Below are positions 42,895-53,700 of a stretch of 64,000 bases of DNA, piece by piece. The first letter of the stretch is position 1; each line of letters starts with the position of its first letter. A program made the position numbers and the translations under genes. Location of the stretch: NCBI GenBank assembly GCA_001792895.1, contig MARA01000047.1, positions 219,806 to 283,805 on the forward strand. The letters are read 5' to 3'. Under the pieces are notes generated by a model. That model was given only the letters and a program-made list of their open reading frames with translations. It had not been told where the DNA came from and searched no databases. Source of the DNA: Lentinus brumalis (Eukaryota > Basidiomycota > Agaricomycetes > Polyporales > Polyporaceae).

Positions 42895-45800
42895 ATGCTC
42901 CCCTTCCTCAAGAATCAAGTCGAGAGTACTCGTCCCGATGGCTACTGGCTTGAGGCATTTCCGTTTCACGTCGAAGACACCTGCGCACCGAACCTCGTCG
43001 GCCATGGGCTCGGCACATCCACCGAAATGAGCAAGATTGAAATGTTCATCAACCCACGCCGTGATGACAACGAGTCAGTCCGCAACTCCGAGTCTCATAC
43101 TGTCCCATCATTCTCTCATTGTTCCTCTCAGGACGACCTCTGTAGGCCACCGAGACTGGCCCAAGACTGTCATCGGTTTCCTGTTGCGTCCAGGTATCGT
43201 CGTCCGACGTCCGTTATGCATTGACACGTGCTGACAATGATTTTCGCCGTTGTTAGCCACGCAGATATAACCGGAAATAAGTTCAATGACCGTGCGCGCG
43301 CCTTCACCGTCAATGTGCTGTACTACCAAGTTCTGACGCGTCCGTGCAGTTGTGGTCACCGACGGCTATGGTCCGTCTCTCCACGACATATGGCCCGGCG
43401 GTGGTGGGGTTAGTGCCTTCACTTATGAATCTCTTCTCCCGTCTCACCACATCTGTGCGCTCCAACAGGTACACTGGTACGAGAACACCGGCGACCCGAC
43501 CAAGTCGAACTGGGTTGGCCGCTACATCGGGAGAAGCCCAGGCATGCACCGCATCAGAAGTACGTGTTTGCTCCTCAGAGCCGCATCAGGAACTCCGAAG
43601 GACTGTCACTGACACCGATCATGCAGCCGGCCACTTCACGACCAAAGGCAAAGTGCAAGTCTTCGCAGCACCGATCGTGGTCAAGTCGGACGACTTCACG
43701 ACTCCCGCACCGATGATCGTGTGGACAGCGCCGGACGACCCGAGAGCTGCTGACCAAGACGAAGGCCATGGCTGGGAAGAGTCTGTCGCCTTTCCAGATA
43801 CTTTTCGCCTGGTGCATGAGATTGCTGGTGCGTCCATGATGCACATATTGTACGCATTTCCGGTGATCTGATTTCGCCTGTTCGTGTGTACTACATAGTG
43901 ATTCCCGGCGCAAATGACGGTCTAGACCAGGTTCTGCTTGCTGGGAGAGAGGGTGTCAGTGTGCTGTGGTACGATGTGAAGACAGAGAAATGGACGTATC
44001 AGAACATCGGGACAGGTTTACCGCCGCAACCGGGCAACCCGTTCTGGGGTTCCGGATCTGGTGAGTACTTACATTTCAAACCCATGCGTTGAGTGAGGTT
44101 GCTGACAATGGACCTAGTGGACGTCGCGCGGGTTCATGGTGACTCCGCTGGCTATGTCGCTAGCTGCGAGGTGAGCCTTTACATATCTCTATGCTAGCAA
44201 TTGGACTAACTCTCCTGTAGGCTTTCCACGGCAACCATGTCTCCGTCTACGTCAAGAACAAGAATGCGCCGCACAACCAGCTACGGGATGTGAAGTGGAC
44301 GCGACACGTTCTCGAGGATTTCGGTCCGTTGAACGAAGCGCACACCGGATCTATCCACTATGTAACATGCGCCGACGTCGACAACGATGGCGTTGAAGAG
44401 ATCCTCGTCGCGCTCATGGGCTCGGATCCGCCGTCCTGGAAGCGCACGGGGGTTTGGTGTTACAAGCGTGAGTCTCCACCACCGAAGTAATACGCAGGCT
44501 ATATGATGATAACTGTTCCCCAGCCGTCGACCTTCATGCTGGCAAATTCATGAAATTCAAATTGAGCGACGACTCTGCGGGACGTATCGCGGTCATGGAT
44601 TTGCTGTGCCGCGGGGGCAAAAAGCTTGTACGACCATATCCTTTGACGCCCTCTTGCACTGAAAACTGATTATCCTCTCGCATTCAGGACTTCGCCACCA
44701 TCTCTTATTCGGTCCCCGGATACTTCGAGTCTCCGAACCCGGCCGTGAACGCTTACATTTCCTTGTCAATCACGGCGCAGAAACTGGACGCAGAGGTCGT
44801 CTTCAAGGTTCCCAGACCAACAGCCACCCACTTCGCCGACGAGGTCAGCTTCCTAGACGTTGCAGGCCGCCGTATGTCTCTTGCTGTCGTACCTCCAAAT
44901 GTGAAGTACGCGATCGAAGCCGGGGCCGGGGTCAAGGTCATAGCAGGGAGATGTATGTACTATCGCTCAGTATTGTCTGACTTCCAGCACGCTGACATGA
45001 TGTATGACAGTAACGTGGACCGACCACGACGGCAAACAGCAGGAGCGCACCGTCGCCGCTGATCCATTCAGTCAGGTGTCGACTATTGTTCATTCGAAGG
45101 ACGGCCATGTCCGCACTCGCGCCGAGGGTGCTCTTTTCGTCATCTTCCGCAAGTCAGATACGTCTGGCAAGCCGCCGTACTCCGACATGAAGCAGCTTGT
45201 TGCGCACAGCATTTTCCCCAATTACTTCCCCGAAGACGTTCGTCAGCTCGACTTCCCATGGATCAAAGTTGAGGACCGTCCGTGGGCCAACGGACGCTTC
45301 AAGGTCAGTGTCTTTGGCTATTCTCCTCTTTACGACTCTTTGAACTTACTATTCAACAGGATCTCGAATTCTACAACCTCACCGGCTTCCACGTGAGGTA
45401 CAATGACGACTCCGACGAGCATGTCTGCCACATCCAAGGGTGGACCGCAGGCGTTGGAGTAAGCGCCGGATTCCACAACCACACCGACCAGTCCTTTTGC
45501 GAGCTTCACGCCTGCATCGTCAACGGCACCGGACATGGCGGGATGGCATGGGCGACGGTCTCGGATGATCAGTTTGACCCCGACCACCCGGACAAGAACA
45601 AGTATGAGACACTGATCGTGCCCGACATGGCCGAGCACGGGCCGCTCTGGCGTACGGACAGGGATGGGCTTGCGAAGCTACGCAAGAATGATACTATTGA
45701 CTATCCCTGGCACGGTGAGTGATTCTGCCATCTTCTTGGGCTGCTCGCCTTGTTGATCAGTGCTATAGCATGGATTGCGGGAGATGGTGACCCTGCTGAT

Positions 45801-46456
45801 CAGCGCTTCGATGTGTGGTTCGTGTTCGAGCTGCCACCATTGGTTGCGAGGGCCAAGTTCGCAGAAGAAGCTCAGAAATTCGCGTCTGGAACGTACCGTA
45901 TTCGCCACATATCTTCTAACTATACTCTGTCTGTGGAGGGCGGAGACTCGACTGACAACACCCCGCTCCTTCTTGACGACGCGAACCAAAAGGTCCGTAG
46001 CTTGTGACTCGGCAGTGCGATCTCGCTGACTACCGATGACAGTGGGACGTGTCTGAACTTGCCGGAACTCACTTCCATATCCTGACGAACGGCACGAGCG
46101 GTTCCGCTGCGACCGTCGCGTGGCCTCTGGAAGACGGTCAGGAGGTGGTCGGAAGCCGTACTCCTGCCCGTTTGGACGTGACTTCGTCCTGGGCACTCAA
46201 GCCGGTTAGCCACGATGCGTACGAGTATGCCACCTATCCCCCAGCTTATTCACACACTGTTTGCTCAAAACCTCTACCAGGATTCGGCTGATCGACACAG
46301 ACTTGGTCCTCAGCGTCGCGGACGCGGATGCTCGCGGAAAGCGCCGTGTACGTATCACTGGCGACGCCTTATTCATGTTTGATATTGACCTCTCCAAAGG
46401 TCGTCGTGGCGAAGGCGTCCGACTCAGACGGTCAGCGGTGGGTGTTCGAGAAGTAG
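42895..46456 (+). CDS. AUDH: Aldos-2-ulose dehydratase (pyranosone dehydratase)
   Basis: AUDH converts 2-dehydroglucose, or 1,5-anhydrofructose, by dehydration and isomerisation to pyrones such as cortalcerone and microthecin. The translation starts MLPFLKNQVESTRPDGYWLE, as in the family, and continues with beta-propeller repeats (DITGNKFND, GYGPSLHDIWPGGGG, CADVDNDGVEEILVALMG). A cupin follows with HNHTDQSFCELHACIVNGTG (metal ligands His, His, Glu). Then comes a C-terminal domain GTYRIRHISSNYTLSVEGGD, ending VVVAKASDSDGQRWVFEK. Two tricky junctions resolve cleanly: acceptor CCACGCAG near 43264, and an intron GTACGT...CCAAAG near 46349-46400. About 900 residues, as expected. Fully intact. Confidence 0.88.
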
Positions 46457-46552
46457 TGAGTCCTTTACAAAGAGGAGTTCAAGCATTTCGTTCCTGTTGT
46501 ACAATGTATGCCGTCCGCAATGTCTACTGCAAAAATCGATACGATATGCGAC

Positions 46553-47948
46553 TCAGTTCTTCCCCAATATTTCACGGTCCTCAGTTCCCTTGAACTCGGC
46601 CTTCCAAGTGTTGGAGTCCTGCAGGGCCAAATTAGAAGTCGGTCCAAGATGATGACGATATTTGTCACCTTGTACTTGGTTGCCCTAGTCGCTGCGTTCC
46701 GACGGGCAAGCCATTCTCCTGCCGTGAAACCGGTGTCGAACTTCTTCGGATCGGCTGCACCGGCAACTGCATCTGAGATGGTCCCGCTGTATTGCGAGAG
46801 CGGGCGCAGGGGAGCGTCAAAGTTTGGGCGCGTGAAGAAGACGAGGGACCAGCGCTCCAACTTGACTTGTTCCTTGGGAGGCGGGCTGGGACCTCTTTGT
46901 CAGCTCCGACAAGGTCAAAGTGACGGCGTGAACGTACATAACGCGGTGGATGTTAGAGCGCAGAATCCCTCCGCTAAAGAAGTGGAGCGCGTCGCCGATG
47001 TTGCAGATGATGTGGCCCTCGAGAGGCTGCGAAGGCGTCAGTCAAGCTCACGGTATATCAGCGGATATGAGACAGACCTTCACGTACTGCCAGGTCTCGA
47101 CGCCTGGTACAAGGACTTGCAGTCCACCCAGGCGGTTATGGAGGAGTGTCTGTGCGAACGGGTCAGGACGATTCTGCGAAGAGCGCGGGTAGTGACATAC
47201 GAGAGATCCGAAGTCAGTGTGCGCGGTTACGAATGTCTGCGCGTCCGGGTTGAGCGCAGGAGCAGCTCTGATCAGACGCACAGTGCTGCCGTTGACATCC
47301 TCTGGCTTGTTAAAGCTGGCAAGCGTGCCCTGCGGCATGCCCAGTCTGTCGTCCATTATACTCAGGAACGTCATGTTGATATCCATAGACTTCTCGACGA
47401 AGGGCCGCAAGACAGCATCCATGTTCTCACGCACGGTGACCGGGTAGGTATGGTGAACCGCCTCGGGATATGCGAGGACATCGTCTTGAGCGACGTCCAT
47501 GGCTTCCGTGGTGTCCCTGGTACCTTTCTCGTCAATCACATTGGTCCCAACAGACTTGTACCTGTGCGCCGATGATTGGCCTTCAGTGGGCGACTGGAGA
47601 AATATAAGTGGGACGCGAGACCATACCCGAATGAACTGCCGTCAGCTTTGTAGTGATGAGGCATCTTCTCCTCTGTAGGCAACGCGAACGTCTGGGCCCC
47701 GAGGTCGAACATGGCGTTCACTTCGTCGTCGATACCGTGGTTCTTGAGGCTACATGCCAATGAGCGGTTGGAATCAACAAACGGTCAACCGCAGCGACTT
47801 ACTACCAGAAGCCAAGCTCGGTGGCAGCCTTCCAGAACTTGTCGAGCTCTTCTTGATCACCGGCCTTGAGTAGCGCATAGTCGATAACGAGCATAGGGTG
47901 CGTAGGCACGTCGGCGGGGAAGGCGGGGAACTTGATGAGGCCGGGCAT
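46553..47948 (-). CDS. 2OG-Fe(II) dioxygenase, IPNS/clavaminate-synthase-like (copy C)
   Basis: Begins MPGLIKFPAFPADVPTHPML with the paralog exon layout. The last exon is DSNTWKAEFKGTEDREILGK. Fe ligands are in VTAHTDFGSL and SNIHRVM, the Arg in ERWSLVFFTRP. The most divergent copy: LPTEEKMPHHYKADGSSFG replaces the usual LPLEEKLKYE segment, and FFSGGIL replaces NIFSGGIL. Convergent with AUDH, only 96 bp between stop codons. A minus-strand TATA (ATATAAG, 48010-48016) lies 62 bp upstream. Substrate unknown. Confidence 0.85.
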
Positions 47949-48611
47949 TGTGTGAAGTGATTGGTGAGAGGAGACGGAGAATGGAGAGCTATGGGGATAG
48001 TGCAGCGCCTTATATCCTCCCCGGATTCCTAATACTGAGCGGTACCGCGTTCGGGGTAATTCCCTGGGGATATGATAACAAGCTGAATGGCGTCCTTGCA
48101 CTCCGGACCTGGTGTAAGCATGACTTCAACGAGATGAATATCCGAGATCTCCGCCATTGAAAGACTTGAATCCGGTCGTCCCGCCAATGTGGGCGGGTCG
48201 CTGCTTACCCCGTGGAGGAACATCTGAGCAGAAACGGAAAGACGCTTTGCAGACGCCCCGAAAGGAGTTACTTCCTGGCCGGAGTCCCTGGCGGCTACAA
48301 AATCTTCGCCCGGCATCCCGCGGATTGCTACTGCTCAAGGTTAAGCTGGAGTTGGAGTTCATCACCTGCCAAGTGACGTCCACGACTACGAGCGGGTAGA
48401 GGGCGACGATGGTAGCTAGCGTCGTCTTGATTCGAAACACTTCAGCCGCGAGACCCTTCTGGTCAATTACGTGCAGCGTTACGAAACATAGAATTCATGG
48501 GGCAGAGATGGTAAACCGCACACCTGCCCCAACATCGGTATATCAGTAATCCCGCTCTCCCAAATCATACTGCAAATACGACAAACGCACGTTATTCATA
48601 TAGAGCAGTCT
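47949..48611. other. Spacer between dioxygenases C and D
   Basis: Carries the TATA box of copy C (48010-48016). No coding frame is supported in the rest. Confidence 0.5.
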
Positions 48612-50117
48612 CTAGGCCTTCGTCGCCTCGGGGAGGGGTGTGTCTTCCGTGCCCTTCCAACCGTTCCACCCCCCTGCGCCCTGTTAACGCGAGGCTAGTT
48701 AGCTGTGATACCGGTTGGAAGACGTTCGCGTCCTTGATCGACCCGAACCTTGTAATTATTGTACCGCAGCCCGCCCGTCCTGCGCATCACCCACTCCTTC
48801 GCGTTAGCTCCGGTTTCGAACCTGCCGGGCTCCCCTTTGGCAGCGGCCTCCGCAATCAAAGCGCTCTTGTCGGAGATCGCGCGGAGCATTGCGTTGTCGC
48901 TCGGACGAGTGAAGAACCCCACCGACCAGCGCTCGAGCGTGGCCTGTTCGCCCGGAGGCGGGCTGCCCTCGGAACCTTGTTAGTACTACGTCGGGGCATC
49001 GGTACCGGGCGCACAGGGAGCCACTCACACGACGCGGTGAATGTTAGATCGGAGGATGCCTCCGCTGAAGATGTTCAGCGCGTCGCCGACGTTGCAGATC
49101 GCGAGCCCGGGGATCGGCTGCCGGCGTCGACGTGCATGTGGACATGTGGATGAGGACGAGACGCGGATGCATATGTCAGTGCGACTTGACAACTCGGCCG
49201 TCGTACGGCATAGATCGGAAAGAAGCTGGCCCAAACCTTCACGTAGTACCATTGATTGGCACCCGGGGGAAGGACTTGCAAACCGCCGGTCCGATTTTGC
49301 AGGAAAGTCTGTTCACAAACGCGCGTCAGCTCGGCACCGGACGGGAGAAGGCCTTCTGCGGGCCCCACCAGAGACCCGTAGTCCGTATGCGCCGGAATGA
49401 ACAGTTTCTCATTGGGCACGCATGGAGGCGCCCTGATGCACCTCGAGAGGGAACTGCTTGGATCCATGGGGTCGTGGAAGCTCGCGATTGTCCCCGGAGG
49501 TAGACCGAGCTTGCTATTCAACACTTCGAGGAGTGTGTTGTTGACTGCGAGCGACTTCTCCATGAATGGCCGGACTGCGGAATGCATGTGGGCGTTGACG
49601 ATGTCCGGGTAAGCGCGATGAACGACCTCAGGCCAGGCGAGCGCGTCGTCTTGCGAGACGTTGAGAAATTCGATCTTATCGCGAGTGCCGTCTGCGTCAA
49701 TGGCCTGCACGCCGGCCGTCTTGATACTGATCAGGAGGCCATCACACGAGTGAGACCATGAACTGCGTGACATGGACGGCGATGACGCACCCGAACGAGC
49801 CACCCTCGTCGCCCAATTCGTACTTGAGCTTCTCCTCAAGCCGAAGCGACAATGCCTTCCTCCCTACCTCAAGCAAGGCTTGCGCTTCCGCGTCTACTCC
49901 GTGATTCTTCAGGCTTGCGATTGATACGGATTCAGCGATACGACAAGCCACCATGCGCGGAGAGGACTCACTACCAGAAACCGAGCTGAGTCGCTGCTTC
50001 CCACAGCTTCTCTATCTCCGCCTCGTCGCCAGCCTTGATCAGCTCATAGTCGGCGACTAGCAAAGGGTGAGTAGGAACGTCGTCCGGGAAAGGAGGGAAT
50101 GCCGTCAGGCCTGGCAT
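48612..50117 (-). CDS. 2OG-Fe(II) dioxygenase, IPNS/clavaminate-synthase-like (copy D)
   Basis: Begins MPGLTAFPPFPDDVPTHPLL and follows the paralog layout. The last exon is GAGGWNGWKGTEDTPLPEAT. Fe ligands are in IPAHTDYGSL and SNIHRVV. The Arg motif is ERWSVGFFTRP, where Gly-Phe replaces Leu-Val-Phe. Differences from the others include QALLEVGRKALSLRLEEKLK and NRTGGLQVLPPGANQW. The donor of the last intron is the weaker GTTCGG. Same strand as copies C and E, in a head-to-tail array. Substrate unknown. Confidence 0.83.
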
Positions 50118-50360
50118 CGGGGGCAGCGTTGGTGTCGTATCGGTAGCGACCCCAGCAATGGCTCTTATCCCTGTATCGTACAGGTACACGCTCGTGCGCC
50201 GTGCTTCGAGCTTGAAGGTCCCTCATAATACCGCTTCGCGAAGTGCAAGTCACCACGACGTGAGAGCATCTGACACTATGAATATCGTCCTGGGACATCG
50301 AAGCGCAGAGAGATCTTTGTCAAGCGATGCACACCCTGCCGTGGATGCCGTCATCGGGCT

Positions 50361-51771
50361 TCACACATAGCCGCCACTTGGAATCGGCGTGTCCTCAGTA
50401 CCCTGCCGCTCCCGCCAACTCTCTGGACCCTGTAACAACGCGATGTTCCATGAAGCAGGAGCGAACTCAAGCAGCTAGTGACACTGCTCACCTTGTAATG
50501 CACCCTCCGCTGCGACCCGACCCTCCTAGCGAGCCACTGCCCGGCCGTGACCCCGGGTTCGTACTTCCCAGGAGATGCCTTCGCGATAGCATCCGCAATC
50601 ACAGAGCTCTTGTCGCTCAGAGCACGGAGCTCGACCGCGTCATTGGGCCGGGTGAAGAAGACCAGCGACCACCGTTCGTGTTGCGCCTGCTCCCCGGGTG
50701 GCGGCCTGAGGAAGGATTGAGTGATCAAAGAGGGGAGGATGAGAGACAAGCGAGCTCACACAACGCGGTGGATGTTGGAACGGAGAATGCCGCCGCTGAA
50801 AATGTTGAGCGCGTCGCCTATGTTGCAGATCGCATGACCCGGGAGAGGCTACAATGGCGTCAGATCCGGCTAGTGCTTGTGATGTGCATGCCGAACCTTT
50901 ACATAGAACCACTTGTCAGAGCCCGGCGGCAAGACTTGCAGACCGCCTAGACGGTTGTGCAGGAACGACTTCGCACATGTGAATGGTATCAGCAAGATAT
51001 TCTATTGCGAGAGGGGAACATACTCACGAGGGATCCGAAGTCGGTATGCGCCGTCAAAAAGAGCTTCGTCTGCAAGCCTTCGTGCGGAGGAGACCGGATG
51101 ACCCTCGCAGTGCATCCGCTGTGCTCCTCGACCTTGTGCAACGCCGAGAGGGCGCCCTTCGGGAGCCCGAGCTTGTCGTTGAGGACGCCGATCAGGAAGT
51201 GATTGATCGCGAGCGACTTCTGCACGAACGGCTTGATGGTAGACTCCATACGCGCATTGACGGTGGAAGGGTAGGTGCGGTGCACGGTGTCCGGCCACGC
51301 GAGCGCGTCGTCCTTTGAGACGTTGATGAACTCGGTGACATCGGGCGTGCCCCGCTCGTCCATGAACTGCATCCCGGCTGCCCGGTAGCTGGATTCTGAG
51401 GTCAACGAGTCACGGAAGCGCAAACCTGGAGAATGGACTGACCCAAACGAAAATCCCTCGTCGCCCTGCTCGAAGCGCATCTTCTCCTCAAGGGGGAGGG
51501 CCATCGTCTCTCGACCCATGTCAAACATCGCGTTGACCTGTTCGTCCACACCGTGGTTCTTCAGGCTAGCAAAGGATGATCAGAGGGTCTCGATTAAGCA
51601 CGATTGGCAGTATTGAGATACGTACTACCAGAATCCCAGCTCTGTTGCAGCTTTCCATAACTTCTCCACTTCAGCTGCGTCGCCTGCCTTGACCAGTTGA
51701 TAGTCGATGACTAGCAGCGGATGGGTGGGCACATCCTCAGGAAATGGCGTAGATGTGGTCAAGCCCGGCAT
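50361..51771 (-). CDS. 2OG-Fe(II) dioxygenase, IPNS/clavaminate-synthase-like (copy E)
   Basis: Begins MPGLTTSTPFPEDVPTHPLL. The last exon is GPESWRERQGTEDTPIPSGG. Fe ligands are in LTAHTDFGSLV and SNIHRVV, the Arg in ERWSLVFFTRP. Highly similar to copy B (HSGCTARVIRSPPHEG against HSGCIARVIRAPPHVG) although on the opposite strand, which suggests a fairly recent inverted duplication. A weak TATA-like GGTATAG lies at 51819-51825. Intact. Substrate unknown. Confidence 0.86.
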
Positions 51772-52401
51772 GGTAGGAGAGACGAGCTGCATGTAGTGGG
51801 AGTTCCGCACGTCCTGAGGGTATAGATGGGAACGAGACGGTGTTCCGCACCATGTGCTGGGGGTCCGCTGACCTTGCACACTATTCTTGAGCGCATGTTA
51901 GCCAAACATGCTCACGTACCCGTCAAAAGATAGACGTCGTATCTCCGCCGACATTGCATTGTCTGAGGTGGCATGTACCAAATGCTACCAGCTCGCGCCG
52001 ACGCCATCCACATCGCGATCTCCTTTCGCGACGACTTGGTAGCGGGTGAATGTGGACGGCACGGTCTTGATGCTTAGCACTCACTGCCATCAGCTGTAGC
52101 CGTATAGTCCAGCAATCGTCCTCTGCTCTGCCTCATGTCCATCTCCGATACAAAGCTTGACGATCATCACGTTGCGAATGCTTGTGGAGTGAACGCGTGC
52201 CAGCGGTGCCAAAAATGTGTGTGTGGACCGTAAGAGGCAACGGATGAGTTTAAAGTATCAAGTGTATTGCAGACCCAGATCAGAGCGGAAGTACAAGGAG
52301 GAAGAAGTACGATGAGGAAGAAGGAAGAGCTTGGACTTAGCCGCAAAAGGCGACAACACATCGGGCGCTTGCTCAAATGGGAACTTCGCATCAGTAAAGG
52401 G
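51772..52401. other. Intergenic stretch, no gene recognised
   Basis: 630 bp between dioxygenase E and the dispersed repeat. Contains only the short promoter of copy E. The last part (about 52300-52400) weakly resembles sequence before repeat copy 1. Confidence 0.4.
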
Positions 52402-52702
52402 CCAAATTTATTAGTGGACTTAGATCGACTTAGCACGACTTGGGAGGCCAATAAGAGCCCTAATAGGGGCGCTTACAGCCTGTGGCTGTGTCCTCCCAAG
52501 TCAAAGTCCGGTTTTGATCCTTCCTTTCGTTCTCGCTCAATTCTTGTCCATCTGCCTTGCGAATTGACATGCACGGCCATTGCATGCTCAGGTACGTCCT
52601 CGCAAAATTTGAGAGTAAACGGGTCAGGGGAAGTGGCGATATCGCCGGCGCTTGAAATCTGCTAATAGCTTTGAAGAGGCTTAAGTTGGCTAATAAATAT
52701 CG
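52402..52702. mobile_element. Dispersed repeat copy 2 (uninterrupted)
   Basis: The same unit as 1354-1877 without the nested MITE. Terminal inverted repeats ATTTATTAGtgGACTTA and the complement of ATTTATTAGCCAACTTA are kept. It serves as the empty-site reference for the MITE at 1375-1590. Non-coding. Confidence 0.7.
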
Positions 52703-52939
52703 AGACTTACTGATGTCAGCTTGTCAAGTTCGTGAGTGCGTTTGCACTACTGACCGTGTCGAGTGACTAGCTGTCCTGAACAGACAAGATGGTGTAAAAC
52801 ATATGCAGCGGCCCGTGCGTTTGAATGCTTTTCCCTACTGTAGTACTTACTATGACTCAGGCTCATCCGCTCGGAACGATGCTTTGAAGGCAAATGCGCT
52901 TTCATGACAAGAACGCTACTCAAACTACAACTCCCTCCC

Positions 52940-53700
52940 CTAGTCGTCAAGTACAACGACATCCGCGATACCGACGCCGTCAGCCATGATGCCCGCCTCG
53001 ACCGCCGCCTGGGGCACCTCGATCTGCTTCACGACGAACAGGGACTGCGTCCCGGGAGCAGCGGAGATGTGGATCACGAACTGCGTCTTCTTCTTGTCCT
53101 TGTCCTTGCCCTCGAACACGTACTTGGACGTGAGAGAGCCTCCCGTGTCCTTCGCGGCCTTGTACGCGTCCTTCGCGCTGCTGCTCTCGATGACGCTCGC
53201 CTTGATCGACCCAATCTTCGGGTTCGTCCAGCCCTGTACGTGTTCAACGTCCAACAGTCAGCGAGCGGGCACACAAAAGCTGTCTAGGGGAGGACTCACC
53301 AGGGCGAAGTCGTAGTAGTGCTTCGTGTCGAGCGAGAGGCGGAACGAGGTCCCGCCGGACACGCCCGCGGGCTCGAGGTCCTGGTTGCAGCACGAGAACA
53401 CGAGCTGGCTGAACTCGCCGAAGCTACCAGGGGCGTCCCAGTAGCGGCCCGAGTCAAAGTACGTGCCGGTGAGCAGCACGTCGAACTGCGTCTCGTTCTT
53501 CAGCGTGCACTGGATCCAGCGCGTCTTGCTCTTCAGGTCTTTGGCGGGCTCCGGGATGAGCGCTTTGGCGACCTATGGAGCCGCGATGGAAGGTCAGTTG
53601 TGTATGGGATGCATAAGAGGCGTGTACGTACGTCCTTGATCTTTGTGATCAGCTCGCCGCCGGTGATGATTGTGGTGAGGATCTCGATGATGCCCGACAT
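52940..53700 (-). CDS. Small unidentified protein, possibly cytolysin-like fold
   Basis: Three exons starting MSGIIEILTTIITGGELITK. Introns near 53637-53577 and 53299-53235 are in frame. An amphipathic N-terminal helix (IIEILTTIITGGELITKIKDV) precedes a beta-rich body: TRWIQCTLKNETQFDVLLTG, GGTSFRLSLDTKHYYDFALG and TQFVIHISAAPGTQSLFVVK. No classical signal peptide. The helix plus beta-sandwich plan loosely resembles actinoporin or fungal lectin-like cytolysins, but I cannot assign it to a family. About 212 residues. A TATA box (CTTATAAAG, 53775-53783 minus) lies 75 bp upstream. Confidence 0.6.

Noticed and set aside
42895..46456. Apparent frameshifts in the dehydratase at about 43257 and 46400
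   Set aside because: Both disappear with canonical splice sites (acceptor CCACGCAG; intron GTACGT...CAAAG), giving an intact protein.
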